Below, piece after piece: positions 16,597 to 24,631 of a stretch of 64,000 bases of DNA (the stretch's first letter is position 1; every line of letters starts with the position of its first letter). The position numbers and the translations under genes were made by a program. The DNA is from Bog-950 sp046329515. Lineage in GTDB: Bacteria > Bacteroidota > Bacteroidia > Chitinophagales > LD1. Where the stretch lies: positions 558,001-622,000 of the forward strand of contig JAXLUM010000001.1 of the NCBI GenBank assembly GCA_046329515.1, written 5' to 3'. The notes under the pieces are model-generated. The model was not told the DNA's origin. It was given only the letters and a program-made list of their open reading frames with translations, and did no database searches.

Positions 16597-17331
16597 TTAT
16601 TTAGGCTGATTAAAGGTTACCGGGTCAACTGTAAAGTTTACCTCTACTTTGCTATAGTTTGTGGGCCCGCCCTGTTCATTACCATCTTCATCTACACCCT
16701 GCACTGAAAAGGGAACTACAATACCATAATCTGTTTTGCGGAAATCGGAGTAAACAGTGTAGCTTTTTTCTTCTTTATCTTTTAAACGCAGTTTACGCAC
16801 CACTTTTAACAGGTAGTAGCTTTCTGCGTCAATGTAGTAGTAAACCATATCGCCGGCCTTGTTGGTTAAGCGTAGTTTATGTACATCACTGCCGTCCATA
16901 TCATCCATCCCTAAATATTCAGCGGTAAAACCTTTCTCTTTATAATTAAGCAGAAGCCCCTGTGGGTCGCTGTATAAATTCAGCTCGCGTATATCATTAG
17001 GCGTTAAAGGGTCGGCCTGGCGTTTGCCACCAAAGGGGTTATAGCTCCAGCCGCTATCGCCACGCATAGCCTGTTTACTGGTCATACCCTGCCAGCTAAA
17101 ATCGCTGTAATAACCTTTAAAAGGTTTGCTGAGCATTATGCTGGTAACGGGGGCCTGCATGCCCGGCCCCATAACATAAACGCCACTGTATTTAATGCTA
17201 ACCACCTTGCTCCATTTATCAATACCACCGGTAGCGGTAATGTGCTTAGCAATAATATCGTCAGCAGTTTGGCTGAAACAGGAAAGAAAAGTGATAAATA
17301 ATAGCGGAAGCGTGAGAAGCTTAGCTTTCAT
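16597..17331 (-). CDS. LolA-like outer-membrane lipoprotein-sorting family protein
   Basis: Translated from ATG 17331 it has 244 residues and a signal peptide (MKAKLLTLPLLFITFLSCFSQ) followed by TADDIIAKHITATGG, a typical start for LolA-superfamily proteins. The rest is a run of beta strands (GMTSKQAMRGDSGW, NKAGDMVYYYID, SYYLLKVVRKLRL) as expected for a half-barrel that binds acyl chains. An upstream ATG at 17418 is in frame but would put a basic, non-hydrophobic extension before the signal, so I reject it. Its partner on the transcript is the sortilin-like protein. The cargo is unknown. Confidence 0.65.
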   Translation of the reverse strand: MKAKLLTLPLLFITFLSCFSQTADDIIAKHITATGGIDKWSKVVSIKYSGVYVMGPGMQAPVTSIMLSKPFKGYYSDFSWQGMTSKQAMRGDSGWSYNPFGGKRQADPLTPNDIRELNLYSDPQGLLLNYKEKGFTAEYLGMDDMDGSDVHKLRLTNKAGDMVYYYIDAESYYLLKVVRKLRLKDKEEKSYTVYSDFRKTDYGIVVPFSVQGVDEDGNEQGGPTNYSKVEVNFTVDPVTFNQPK

Positions 17332-17368
17332 ATGAGCTGAATTTGAAGGCCAAGGTAATAATCTTTTT

Positions 17369-17395
17369 AAAATACGTAAGTGCTTACGTATTTTT
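17369..17395. repeat. AT-rich palindrome AATACGTAAG-TG-CTTACGTATT
   Basis: A perfect 10-bp inverted repeat (17371-17380 with 17383-17392) has a 2-base centre and T-rich flanks. It lies between two minus-strand genes, 30 bases after one stop and 40 bases before the next start. It could be a terminator, but the 2-base loop is too small for a good RNA hairpin and the size suits a TetR-like dimer operator. Both readings are inference. Confidence 0.45.
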
Positions 17396-17423
17396 TTATT
17401 AATTCTTTTCTTTTGCAATGCTA

Positions 17424-17870
17424 TTAGGCAACCAGCTTAAGTTCAGGTAGGTAAACAGCAAACCTCTCCTGTTTGCTTACGTGAGCAATAGCTTGTTGGG
17501 CTTGCCATTGGCTGTTTTTATTGCGGCATATAATATCTAATCCTGCCAGGGTAAAAAATGTTTTTTCAAAGGAAAGAACCAGGCAGTCCCTTTCGCTGTT
17601 TTTCCATTCAATTTTCCAGGTAGAGCTTAGTAACCTTAAAATGCCTTTGCCACGCCACCGGTAAGTATCGGATAGTCCATCTATAGCGGTGTCAATTCCC
17701 TTTATGCTTTTAGCGGTGTTGCCCTTCATGTATTTTACCTCATCAGTTAAAGCGGGTTTGCCGTTAAGCGTAGTAACAGCATAGTTAAAAGTTACCTCAT
17801 GCACCTTATGCTTCTGCCACATAGGAAAGGTAGAATACAACAAATGCCATTGCCCGATTAAGTCATTCAT
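17424..17870 (-). CDS. Small lipocalin-like protein of unknown function
   Basis: This 148-residue protein has no signal peptide or membrane helix. It starts with MNDLIGQWHLLYSTFPMW, like the first strand of lipocalin-type barrels. Alternating polar and hydrophobic strands follow, with KYMKGNTAKSIKGIDTA and DTYRWRGKGILRLL in the middle and a terminal LDIICRNKN. Similar proteins in other bacteria are annotated only as lipocalin-family or hypothetical. It is probably the first gene of a minus-strand group with the LolA-like and sortilin-like genes. A good promoter lies immediately upstream. No function is proposed. Confidence 0.6.
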   Translation of the reverse strand: MNDLIGQWHLLYSTFPMWQKHKVHEVTFNYAVTTLNGKPALTDEVKYMKGNTAKSIKGIDTAIDGLSDTYRWRGKGILRLLSSTWKIEWKNSERDCLVLSFEKTFFTLAGLDIICRNKNSQWQAQQAIAHVSKQERFAVYLPELKLVA

Positions 17871-17883
17871 ACATTAATCTAAC

Positions 17884-17919
17884 CAAATCTATTCCAATAA
17901 AAAAGGCGGAGCAATTTGC
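17884..17919 (-). promoter_or_regulatory. Candidate promoter of the lipocalin-like gene
   Basis: On the minus strand TTG (within 17912-17919) is followed after 20 bases by TAGATTTG (17884-17891), an exact match to TAnnTTTG. The leader to the ATG would be under 12 bases. Its -33 part overlaps the aconitase terminator stem. Confidence 0.45.
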
Positions 17920-17926
17920 CCCGCCT
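17898..17926 (-). terminator. Terminator after aconitase
   Basis: GGCGG (17905-17909) pairs with CCGCC (17921-17925) and GCAA (17911-17914) with TTGC (17916-17919), with one mismatch. A run of U follows on the minus strand. It lies 30 bases after the stop. Confidence 0.8.
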
Positions 17927-17956
17927 CTATGCTATTTAAATTGTTTGCTGTTTAAA

Positions 17957-20230
17957 TTATCCTGCAACCTGTTTGCGGATAATGTTTAATGCGCCACCTG
18001 CTTTAAACCATTCAATTTGTTGTGCATTATAAGTATGGGCAACTTCAAAGCTATCAGTGCTGCCGTCTTTATGTGTTAATTGAATGCTAAGGTTTTTGCC
18101 GGGGGCAAAAGTGGTAAGGCCAAGGATGTCAATAACATCATCTTCCTGCACTTTGTTGTAATCTTCCTTGTTTACAAAGGTAAGCGCCAGCATACCCTGC
18201 TTCTTCAGGTTGGTTTCGTGTATACGGGCAAATGATTTTACCAGTATGGCACGCACACCTAAAAAGCGTGGTTCCATGGCGGCGTGTTCGCGGCTGCTGC
18301 CTTCGCCGTAGTTTTCATCACCAACTACTATTGAGCCTATACCTGCTGCTTTGTAAGCGCGCTGTACTTTTGGCACTTCATCATAGTTGCCGGTTAATTC
18401 GTTTTTAACGCTGTTGGTTTTTTCGTTATAGAAGTTTACTGCACCAATCAACATATTGTTAGATATGTTATCCAGGTGGCCGCGGTATTTTAACCATGGT
18501 CCGGCCATACTTATATGGTCAGTAGTACACTTGCCTTTTGCTTTAATCAACAGTTTTAAGCCTTTCAGGTCAGTTCCTTCCCATGCGCTGAAAGGAGCCA
18601 ACAGTTGAAGACGGTCACTGGTAGGCGATACTTTTACTTCCACACCACTGCCGTCAGCAGCAGGGGCAACAAAGCCTGCATCATCCACACCAAAACCCTT
18701 CTTCGGCAACTCATCGCCTGTAGGCGGGTCAAGTTTTACTTTCTCCCCTTTTTCATTGGTTAAAAAGTCAGTTTCAGGGTTAAAGGTTAAATCACCTGCA
18801 ATAGCTAATGCGGTAGTTAATTCAGGTGATGCCACAAACGCATAAGTGTTGGGGTTACCATCCTGGCGGGCGGCAAAGTTACGGTTGAAGGAGTGAACGA
18901 TAGTGTTCTTCTCTTTCTTATCGGCACCTGCACGCGCCCACATACCAATGCAAGGTCCGCAGGCGTTAGCGTAAACTTCAGCGCCTATTTTGTTGAATAT
19001 ATCAATAAAGCCATCGCGTTCAATAGTAAAACGTATTTGCTCGCTACCCGGTGTAATGCTGAATTCAGCTTTTGCTTTCAGGTCTTTATCAGCCACTTGC
19101 TTGGCTAAAGAAACGGCGCGCGAAATATCTTCGTAAGAAGAGTTGGTGCAGCTACCAATTAAACCAACCTGCACTTTGGTAGGCCAGCCGTTAGCAGCAG
19201 CAACTTCTTTCATTTTAGAAACCGGCGTAGCTAAATCCGGAGTGAATGGTCCGTTGATGTGTGGTTCCAATTCGCTCAGGTTAATTTCAATTACCTGGTC
19301 AAAGTATTTTTCAGGGTTAGCGTAAACTTCAGCATCACCGGTTAAATGTTCTTTAATGCCGTTAGCCAGTTCTGCTACTTCATTACGGCCGGTGGCGCGC
19401 AGGTAGCGGTCCATACTTTCATCGTAACCGAATGTAGAAGTAGTAGCGCCTATTTCTGCACCCATGTTACAGATGGTGCCTTTACCGGTGCAGCTCATAG
19501 CTGTTGCACCTTCGCCAAAGTATTCAACAATGGCACCTGTGCCGCCTTTTACGGTTAATATACCGGCAACCTTTAAAATAACATCCTTAGGGGCTGTCCA
19601 GCCGTTTAGCCTGCCGGTCAATTTAATACCAATAAGCTTAGGCCATTTTAGTTCCCATGGTAAACCTGCCATAACGTCGCAGGCATCAGCACCGCCAACG
19701 CCAATGGCAATCATACCTAAACCGCCTGCGTTAACAGTGTGGCTATCCGTACCAATCATCATACCGCCCGGAAAGGCGTAATTTTCCAATACTATTTGGT
19801 GAATGATACCTGCACCGGGTTTCCAGAAACCGATACCATATTTATTTGAAACAGAGGCAAGGAAGTCATAAACTTCTTTGTTGCCACTAACAGCAGCAGG
19901 AAGGTCAGTTTTGTTGCCTTCTTTTGCTGTAATAAGGTGGTCGCAATGTACGGTTGAAGGCACAGCAACCTTTGGGCGGCCGGCCTGCATAAATTGTAAA
20001 AGGGCCATTTGGGCTGTTGCATCTTGCATAGCAACACGGTCTGGCGCAAAATCAACATAAGACTTACCACGTTGGAAGTCTTCAAATTTTTGGTCGGAAT
20101 GAAGGTGGGCAAAAAGAATTTTTTCAGAGAGGGTTAAGGGGCGGCCAACTTTGGCTTTAGCCTCATTTACTCTTCTGCCGAAATCAGCATAGAGCTTCTT
20201 AATCATCTCCAGGTCGAATACTTGTGACAT
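17957..20230 (-). CDS. acn: Aconitate hydratase, mitochondrial-type
   Basis: At 757 residues it matches the length of the mitochondrial-type aconitase found in Bacteroidota, rather than the about 890-residue AcnA. Seen: GMMIGTDSHTVNAGGLG, the [4Fe-4S] cysteines in GSCTNSSYED and ACGPCIGMW, a NRNFAARQDGN segment, and the swivel-domain motif GDENYGEGSSREHAAMEPR. It interconverts citrate and isocitrate through cis-aconitate in the TCA cycle. The gene stands alone, with a promoter 25-30 bases upstream and its own terminator. Identification is secure. Confidence 0.96.
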   Translation of the reverse strand: MSQVFDLEMIKKLYADFGRRVNEAKAKVGRPLTLSEKILFAHLHSDQKFEDFQRGKSYVDFAPDRVAMQDATAQMALLQFMQAGRPKVAVPSTVHCDHLITAKEGNKTDLPAAVSGNKEVYDFLASVSNKYGIGFWKPGAGIIHQIVLENYAFPGGMMIGTDSHTVNAGGLGMIAIGVGGADACDVMAGLPWELKWPKLIGIKLTGRLNGWTAPKDVILKVAGILTVKGGTGAIVEYFGEGATAMSCTGKGTICNMGAEIGATTSTFGYDESMDRYLRATGRNEVAELANGIKEHLTGDAEVYANPEKYFDQVIEINLSELEPHINGPFTPDLATPVSKMKEVAAANGWPTKVQVGLIGSCTNSSYEDISRAVSLAKQVADKDLKAKAEFSITPGSEQIRFTIERDGFIDIFNKIGAEVYANACGPCIGMWARAGADKKEKNTIVHSFNRNFAARQDGNPNTYAFVASPELTTALAIAGDLTFNPETDFLTNEKGEKVKLDPPTGDELPKKGFGVDDAGFVAPAADGSGVEVKVSPTSDRLQLLAPFSAWEGTDLKGLKLLIKAKGKCTTDHISMAGPWLKYRGHLDNISNNMLIGAVNFYNEKTNSVKNELTGNYDEVPKVQRAYKAAGIGSIVVGDENYGEGSSREHAAMEPRFLGVRAILVKSFARIHETNLKKQGMLALTFVNKEDYNKVQEDDVIDILGLTTFAPGKNLSIQLTHKDGSTDSFEVAHTYNAQQIEWFKAGGALNIIRKQVAG

Positions 20231-20262
20231 ATTTTTAGGTTTAGTGAATTAGAACGACAGGG

Positions 20263-20293
20263 CAAATATATGGCTACTTTGGAAACTTAAAAA
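20263..20293 (-). promoter_or_regulatory. Candidate promoter of acn, with an adjacent inverted repeat
   Basis: On the minus strand TATATTTG (20263-20270) matches TAnnTTTG, and a TTTT close to the -33 element lies 19 bases upstream. Immediately upstream, AGCGAA-AA-TTCGCT (20301-20314) is a short operator-sized inverted repeat. The remainder of the gap up to 20452 shows nothing else. Confidence 0.5.
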
Positions 20294-20452
20294 CTATTTT
20301 AGCGAAAATTCGCTGGAGTGTTTACAAGATTCTGATTTTCAAAATAAAATAGTTTTAAATACTATCATTTACCTGTATAGGTTTTAGTGCCTAAAATGCA
20401 AAACGACCACCGGTTTCCCGGCAGCCGTTTATACACAGAATACGAATCTTAC

Positions 20453-21805
20453 TTATTGCTTGATTATACGGGTAGTGGCGTTTCCGGCATTTAATAAATA
20501 CATGCCTTGTGGCACATCAAATAGCAGGCTGTTGGTGCCGGGCTGCAATGTGCCTTGTTGTATTACCCGTCCGGTTATATCGTAAATAGCATAGGTTAAA
20601 TTCTTCTCAGCATTTACAAATAGCACAGGACTGTTTACCGGGTTAGGATAGGCGAATAACCGGTCAAGCGGTTGCTCATCTATTGCATTGGCGGCTTTGT
20701 TAGTATACCAATAGTCAATTTTTGTAAAGTTCTGCCAGGCCAGGGTGTTGGTATTCCAAAACTCAACAAGGTAGTTGGTGCGGTAGCCATCTGCACCGCG
20801 GGTAAAGGTTTCTTTGCTTGCGTTTTCCCAGGCCCCGTTTACGCGGTTTTGGTATATAGCTGTTACAGGTTGATTACTGCCGTTGTATGTATAGATGTAA
20901 TAAGTCCATAAATCCCATTGCAGGGTATTGGTATTCCACTTTTCTAATTGTTGTGTTTGAAGAACGTTCTGCGCATCATAGGTATAGGTATATCTCCATT
21001 CGTACTGCCAAATGTTTATGTTGCTGTTCCAAATAGATTGTGTTTGGCTTGTCATGCGGTTAGCTGCATTAAATACATTTTCATACTTACGTTTGTTCTT
21101 GTAAACAGCAAATGAGGTATCATATTCCTGGTAGAGTTGGTAAGTCTGGTTGCCACTAGCATCATAGGTGTAGCTGTATTTATAAAATGGTATCCACAAA
21201 CTTCCCGGGGTGTTCCAGTATTCAATAAGAAGATTGCTATCAAGATTTTGAGGGTTGTAAACGTGTATATACCGGGTTCCGTTTAGCCAAATATTGTTTA
21301 CGGGGTTCCACCCTTCTTCTAAATACACGTTTACACTGTCAATAGCGGTATAGGTGTTAGAGTAGCGGCGATAGTTATCCCAAATGTTTGATACAGAATT
21401 CCAGCGCTTATCCAGCTTTTGTAACTCTCGGTTAGTGGCGCTGTAAATGTATTCGTAACGGTGGCCGGTAGTTGGGTTAGATGCGGTATCTACCTGTGTA
21501 TCTACTAATCCATTAGCGTTGTAAGCTACAGTGGTATGCTGGTAGTTCTTCCATGTGCTTCCTGCAGTATCGTATTTAAGTTCATTTCTTACCACCATTT
21601 GGTTTTGGCTGTTATAGTGCAGGTCAAAGGAGTCAATATTCGTCCATTGCAGCACATTGTTGTCCCATCGGTATTCCCGCTGGCCAATCATGTTTTTGGT
21701 GCCGTTTCCGTAATTATCGCCGGGGTCAAATTCATAATTGGTTTGGGCCTGTGCAAAGGCGCTGTAAAGCAGCGCAAGGGTTAAAAGGGTAATTCTGTTT
21801 TTCAT
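20453..21805 (-). CDS. T9SS type A protein with about ten W/Y-rich repeats
   Basis: From ATG 21805 the protein has 450 residues: a signal peptide (LLYSAFAQAQ), then about ten imperfect repeats of 33-40 residues (about 30-370), then a T9SS type A sorting domain (NPVNSPVLFVNAE to the C terminus). Each repeat follows the plan W-N-x5-W-x4-8-Y-x-Y-x-Y-(D/N)-x-x-(G/N), for example WNTNTLQWDLWTYYIYTYNG and WNSNINIWQYEWRYTYTYD. The pattern of paired Trp and YxYxY strands resembles the YD-type repeats of beta-cage surface proteins, but is shorter. An in-frame ATG at 21862 lies before a non-hydrophobic segment and is not preferred. Function unknown; surface location expected. Confidence 0.7.
   Translation of the reverse strand: MKNRITLLTLALLYSAFAQAQTNYEFDPGDNYGNGTKNMIGQREYRWDNNVLQWTNIDSFDLHYNSQNQMVVRNELKYDTAGSTWKNYQHTTVAYNANGLVDTQVDTASNPTTGHRYEYIYSATNRELQKLDKRWNSVSNIWDNYRRYSNTYTAIDSVNVYLEEGWNPVNNIWLNGTRYIHVYNPQNLDSNLLIEYWNTPGSLWIPFYKYSYTYDASGNQTYQLYQEYDTSFAVYKNKRKYENVFNAANRMTSQTQSIWNSNINIWQYEWRYTYTYDAQNVLQTQQLEKWNTNTLQWDLWTYYIYTYNGSNQPVTAIYQNRVNGAWENASKETFTRGADGYRTNYLVEFWNTNTLAWQNFTKIDYWYTNKAANAIDEQPLDRLFAYPNPVNSPVLFVNAEKNLTYAIYDITGRVIQQGTLQPGTNSLLFDVPQGMYLLNAGNATTRIIKQ
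20680..21740 (-). repeat. Imperfect tandem repeats (about 105-120 bases per unit) inside the W/Y-repeat gene
   Basis: The repeated TGG-AAT...TGG...TAT-x-TAT codons give about ten diverged units, with the motif visible in translation but no long exact DNA identity. Confidence 0.6.
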
Positions 21806-21914
21806 GTATCTGTGTTTTGTGTGCTGCAAACATGGCCCTTGAGCCCCGCCCCCCGAAACCAAAATTTTGAAAAACGGAAATGCGTGGCTTCGTTAATATT
21901 ACTAACTTGCCTAT

Positions 21915-23378
21915 ATGAGGAAACAGGACCTTTATAAGCTGGTTAGTAGCCTTAGTGCAGTTGAAAGGAAAGTGTTTAAGGAGAAATATGCCGCTAAAAG
22001 CGAGGGCAATTTTATGCGCTTGTTTGACGCTATTGCGGGTGGGGAAGCTACTGACGATGAAGAGGTTAGAGAAAAGTTTAAAAGTGAGAACTTTGTAAAC
22101 CACCTGCATAAAACCAAGGCCTATTTGTACGAGGCTTTGCTGGAAACCCTGCTTAATCCCCTACAGTCTAATTTTATACGCCTTCAAATTTTAAAGAAAC
22201 TGGAATTTGCTGAGGTGCTGTTGAGCCGCAAAATGATAGAGCAGGCTGAAGAACAATTATTGGAGGCCTATGCTATGGCCGTTGAAAACGGAGAAGTTGA
22301 GCTGGAACTCTTGTTGTGTAATGAGTTGTCGGTAATACAAATCCATATTCATAAGTCGCAAATCCATATAGAGAAGTTATATGGCGCTCATTCCAAAATG
22401 GAGGAATACCTGGCGCATAATAAGCTTTACGTATCGCTGATTGACGCTTATAGCAAAAGAGGAAAACCGGGCGCTGTACCCGTTGAGCAATTAGCCAATG
22501 ACCCCCTGTTTACTTCAAAGGCAGAGCCTGAAAGTATTAAAGCGCGCCGAATAAAGGAGGTGTGCCGCAGCCTTATTTATACCGTGCAAAAGGAATATGA
22601 ACTTGCTTTAAAAAGTAACTATAAAATTCTATCGTTAACTACGGGGCTTGAGCAGCTTTCGCCCTTACGGGAAATAGGGTGTATTAACGCAATATTTAAT
22701 ATTTGTCATACCCGCCAAAGCCAAAAGCTGGCTTTTGATGAGGAAATGAAAATGCTGGAGGATTTTAAACCGTATAGCCTTTGGGGCAAAAGCCACCGCT
22801 TTATTTGCCTTTCGCGCATCAAACTTTTAGAAAAGCTGGGCAAGGAAAAGGTAACAGATTCAGCACAGTTGGTGGAGTGGACCATAAATGGAATAAAAGA
22901 AAATGAACCTTTTTTAAGTGAGGTAGATTTGGTTAAAATATGGTTTTCACTGGCCTCCCTTTTATTGAAGGAAAAAAGGTATGACCACGCCCTCGATTTT
23001 CTTTACAAAATAAATAACAGCAAAGAGGCTAAGGAAAAACGCACCATTATTTACAGGGGCACACAACTTTACCAACTGATTGCCTACTATGAAATGGGGG
23101 ATTTGGACCGTTTATCGGGTATGCTTAGGAACTATAAGTATTACCAGAAAAAGGATGATTCCTTTTACCTGATTGAAAAGGAAGTGGCAGGCTTTTTAAC
23201 GAAGGCCATGAGTATAGCTGATAAAAAAGAAAAGCAATTGCTGAAGGACGATTTTGCCAGGAATTTGTATGAAAACCATGCTACCCATTTACGTAGCGGT
23301 TTGGCTTACCTTGAAAATATTAGCTGGATAAAAGCACCTGTTGAAATAGATACCGGAAATAACATGGCAAAACTTTAA
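21915..23378 (+). CDS. Unknown cytoplasmic helical-repeat (TPR-like) protein
   Basis: The 487-residue protein has no signal peptide or membrane segment. It is strongly helical, with many Leu/Glu/Lys-rich helix pairs from about residue 70 on (KMIEQAEEQLLEAYAMA, EKRYDHALDFLYKINN), which look like tetratricopeptide-type repeats. The N terminus (LYKLVSSLSAVERKVFKEKY) recalls a small helical domain seen in other Bacteroidota hypothetical proteins. I do not recognise a named family. The permease gene follows after 13 bases, and the propeller gene after that, so it may act with them. It is transcribed away from the W/Y-repeat gene. Confidence 0.6.
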   Translation: MRKQDLYKLVSSLSAVERKVFKEKYAAKSEGNFMRLFDAIAGGEATDDEEVREKFKSENFVNHLHKTKAYLYEALLETLLNPLQSNFIRLQILKKLEFAEVLLSRKMIEQAEEQLLEAYAMAVENGEVELELLLCNELSVIQIHIHKSQIHIEKLYGAHSKMEEYLAHNKLYVSLIDAYSKRGKPGAVPVEQLANDPLFTSKAEPESIKARRIKEVCRSLIYTVQKEYELALKSNYKILSLTTGLEQLSPLREIGCINAIFNICHTRQSQKLAFDEEMKMLEDFKPYSLWGKSHRFICLSRIKLLEKLGKEKVTDSAQLVEWTINGIKENEPFLSEVDLVKIWFSLASLLLKEKRYDHALDFLYKINNSKEAKEKRTIIYRGTQLYQLIAYYEMGDLDRLSGMLRNYKYYQKKDDSFYLIEKEVAGFLTKAMSIADKKEKQLLKDDFARNLYENHATHLRSGLAYLENISWIKAPVEIDTGNNMAKL

Positions 23379-23391
23379 GTAAGTTTACCCC

Positions 23392-24627
23392 GTGAATCTT
23401 TGGGAAAATATTCAACTGGCTTTAAGGGCTATACAAACCAACATACTGCGCACCGCGCTTACAGTGGTTATCATCATGTTTGGTATTACGGCCCTCATCG
23501 GTATTCTAACGTCTACTGAGGGCATACGGGTAAAGATGATGAGCAGCTTTAGCGAAATGGGCTCAAATACTTTTGGCATAAAAAATTATGGTGCCTTACG
23601 TAGGCATGGCGGGCCAAGGCGCAACCGCAAAAACGAGAACCCTGCCATTACCATGCAGCAGGCCAATGAGTTTGTAAGGAATTTTAAGTTTCCTTCTACG
23701 GTTTCCATTTCAAGCATTGCTGATGAATCGGCCATTATTAAGTATGAGTCGAAAAAGACCAACCCCAACGTGCGCATTTTTGGTGTAGATGAAAACTACC
23801 TGAAGGTAAGCGGGCAAAGTATTGCCGAGGGTCGGAATTTTTCAAAGGCGGAAGTAAACAACGGCTCCGACGTAATTTTGCTGGGTAAAGATGTGGTAAC
23901 CAAAATTTTTGAGCCGTACGATACGGTGGTGGGCAAAATGGTTACTATAGGCAATAAAAAGTTTAAAATAGTTGGCATTCTGGGCTCAAAAGGTGCCAGC
24001 CAAATTGCTACCGATAACCAGGGTATTATTCCTGTTCAAAATGCACGCTGGAGCTTTCCTGATAACAGCACTTCCTACATTTTAAATGTAATGGTTACCA
24101 ACCCCGAAGAAATTGATTTGGCCATTGATGAGGCCACCGGCTTATTGCGCGCAATACGCCATTTGCGCTTGAATGATGAAAATGATTTTAGCATAACAAA
24201 AAGTGAACGCCTTGCGGAGCAAATGCTCAGTCAATTGGTGTACGTAAAAGTGGCAACCATTGTAATTGGCATACTTACCTTAATAGGCGCGGGTATAGGT
24301 TTAATGAATATAATGCTGGTAAGTGTAAATGAACGCACGCGGGAAATTGGCATAAGCAAGGCGCTGGGGGCTAACAAGCGCACCATTCGTATTCAGTTTC
24401 TTACAGAGGCTATTGTAATTTGCCAGATAGGCGGTATACTGGGTATTATACTGGGTATTGCTATTGGTAACCTTGTGGGCTTCGTGCTTAAAACGGGCTT
24501 TCTGTTCCCTTATGTTTGGGTTTTGGGCGGAATTGTATTTACATTTATTGTAGGCCTGGCAGCAGGAATTTATCCGGCTATAAAAGCATCGGATTTAGAC
24601 CCTGTTGAAGCCCTGCGATATGAATAG
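23392..24627 (+). CDS. MacB/FtsX-type ABC transporter permease
   Basis: The 411-residue protein begins at a GTG (NLWENIQLALRAIQTNILRTALT), has one N-terminal membrane helix, a large periplasmic core (about 45-280) and three C-terminal helices. The FtsX signature (IGLMNIMLVSVNERTREIGISKALGA, about residues 302-327) and the terminal AIKASDLDPVEALRYE are both clear. Members couple to a MacB- or LolD-like ATPase and move lipoproteins, peptides or toxins across the envelope. No ATPase gene is next to it, so it must use one encoded elsewhere. It overlaps the start region of the next gene. Family secure; substrate unknown. Confidence 0.9.
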   Translation: MNLWENIQLALRAIQTNILRTALTVVIIMFGITALIGILTSTEGIRVKMMSSFSEMGSNTFGIKNYGALRRHGGPRRNRKNENPAITMQQANEFVRNFKFPSTVSISSIADESAIIKYESKKTNPNVRIFGVDENYLKVSGQSIAEGRNFSKAEVNNGSDVILLGKDVVTKIFEPYDTVVGKMVTIGNKKFKIVGILGSKGASQIATDNQGIIPVQNARWSFPDNSTSYILNVMVTNPEEIDLAIDEATGLLRAIRHLRLNDENDFSITKSERLAEQMLSQLVYVKVATIVIGILTLIGAGIGLMNIMLVSVNERTREIGISKALGANKRTIRIQFLTEAIVICQIGGILGIILGIAIGNLVGFVLKTGFLFPYVWVLGGIVFTFIVGLAAGIYPAIKASDLDPVEALRYE

Positions 24628-24631
24628 TGCT

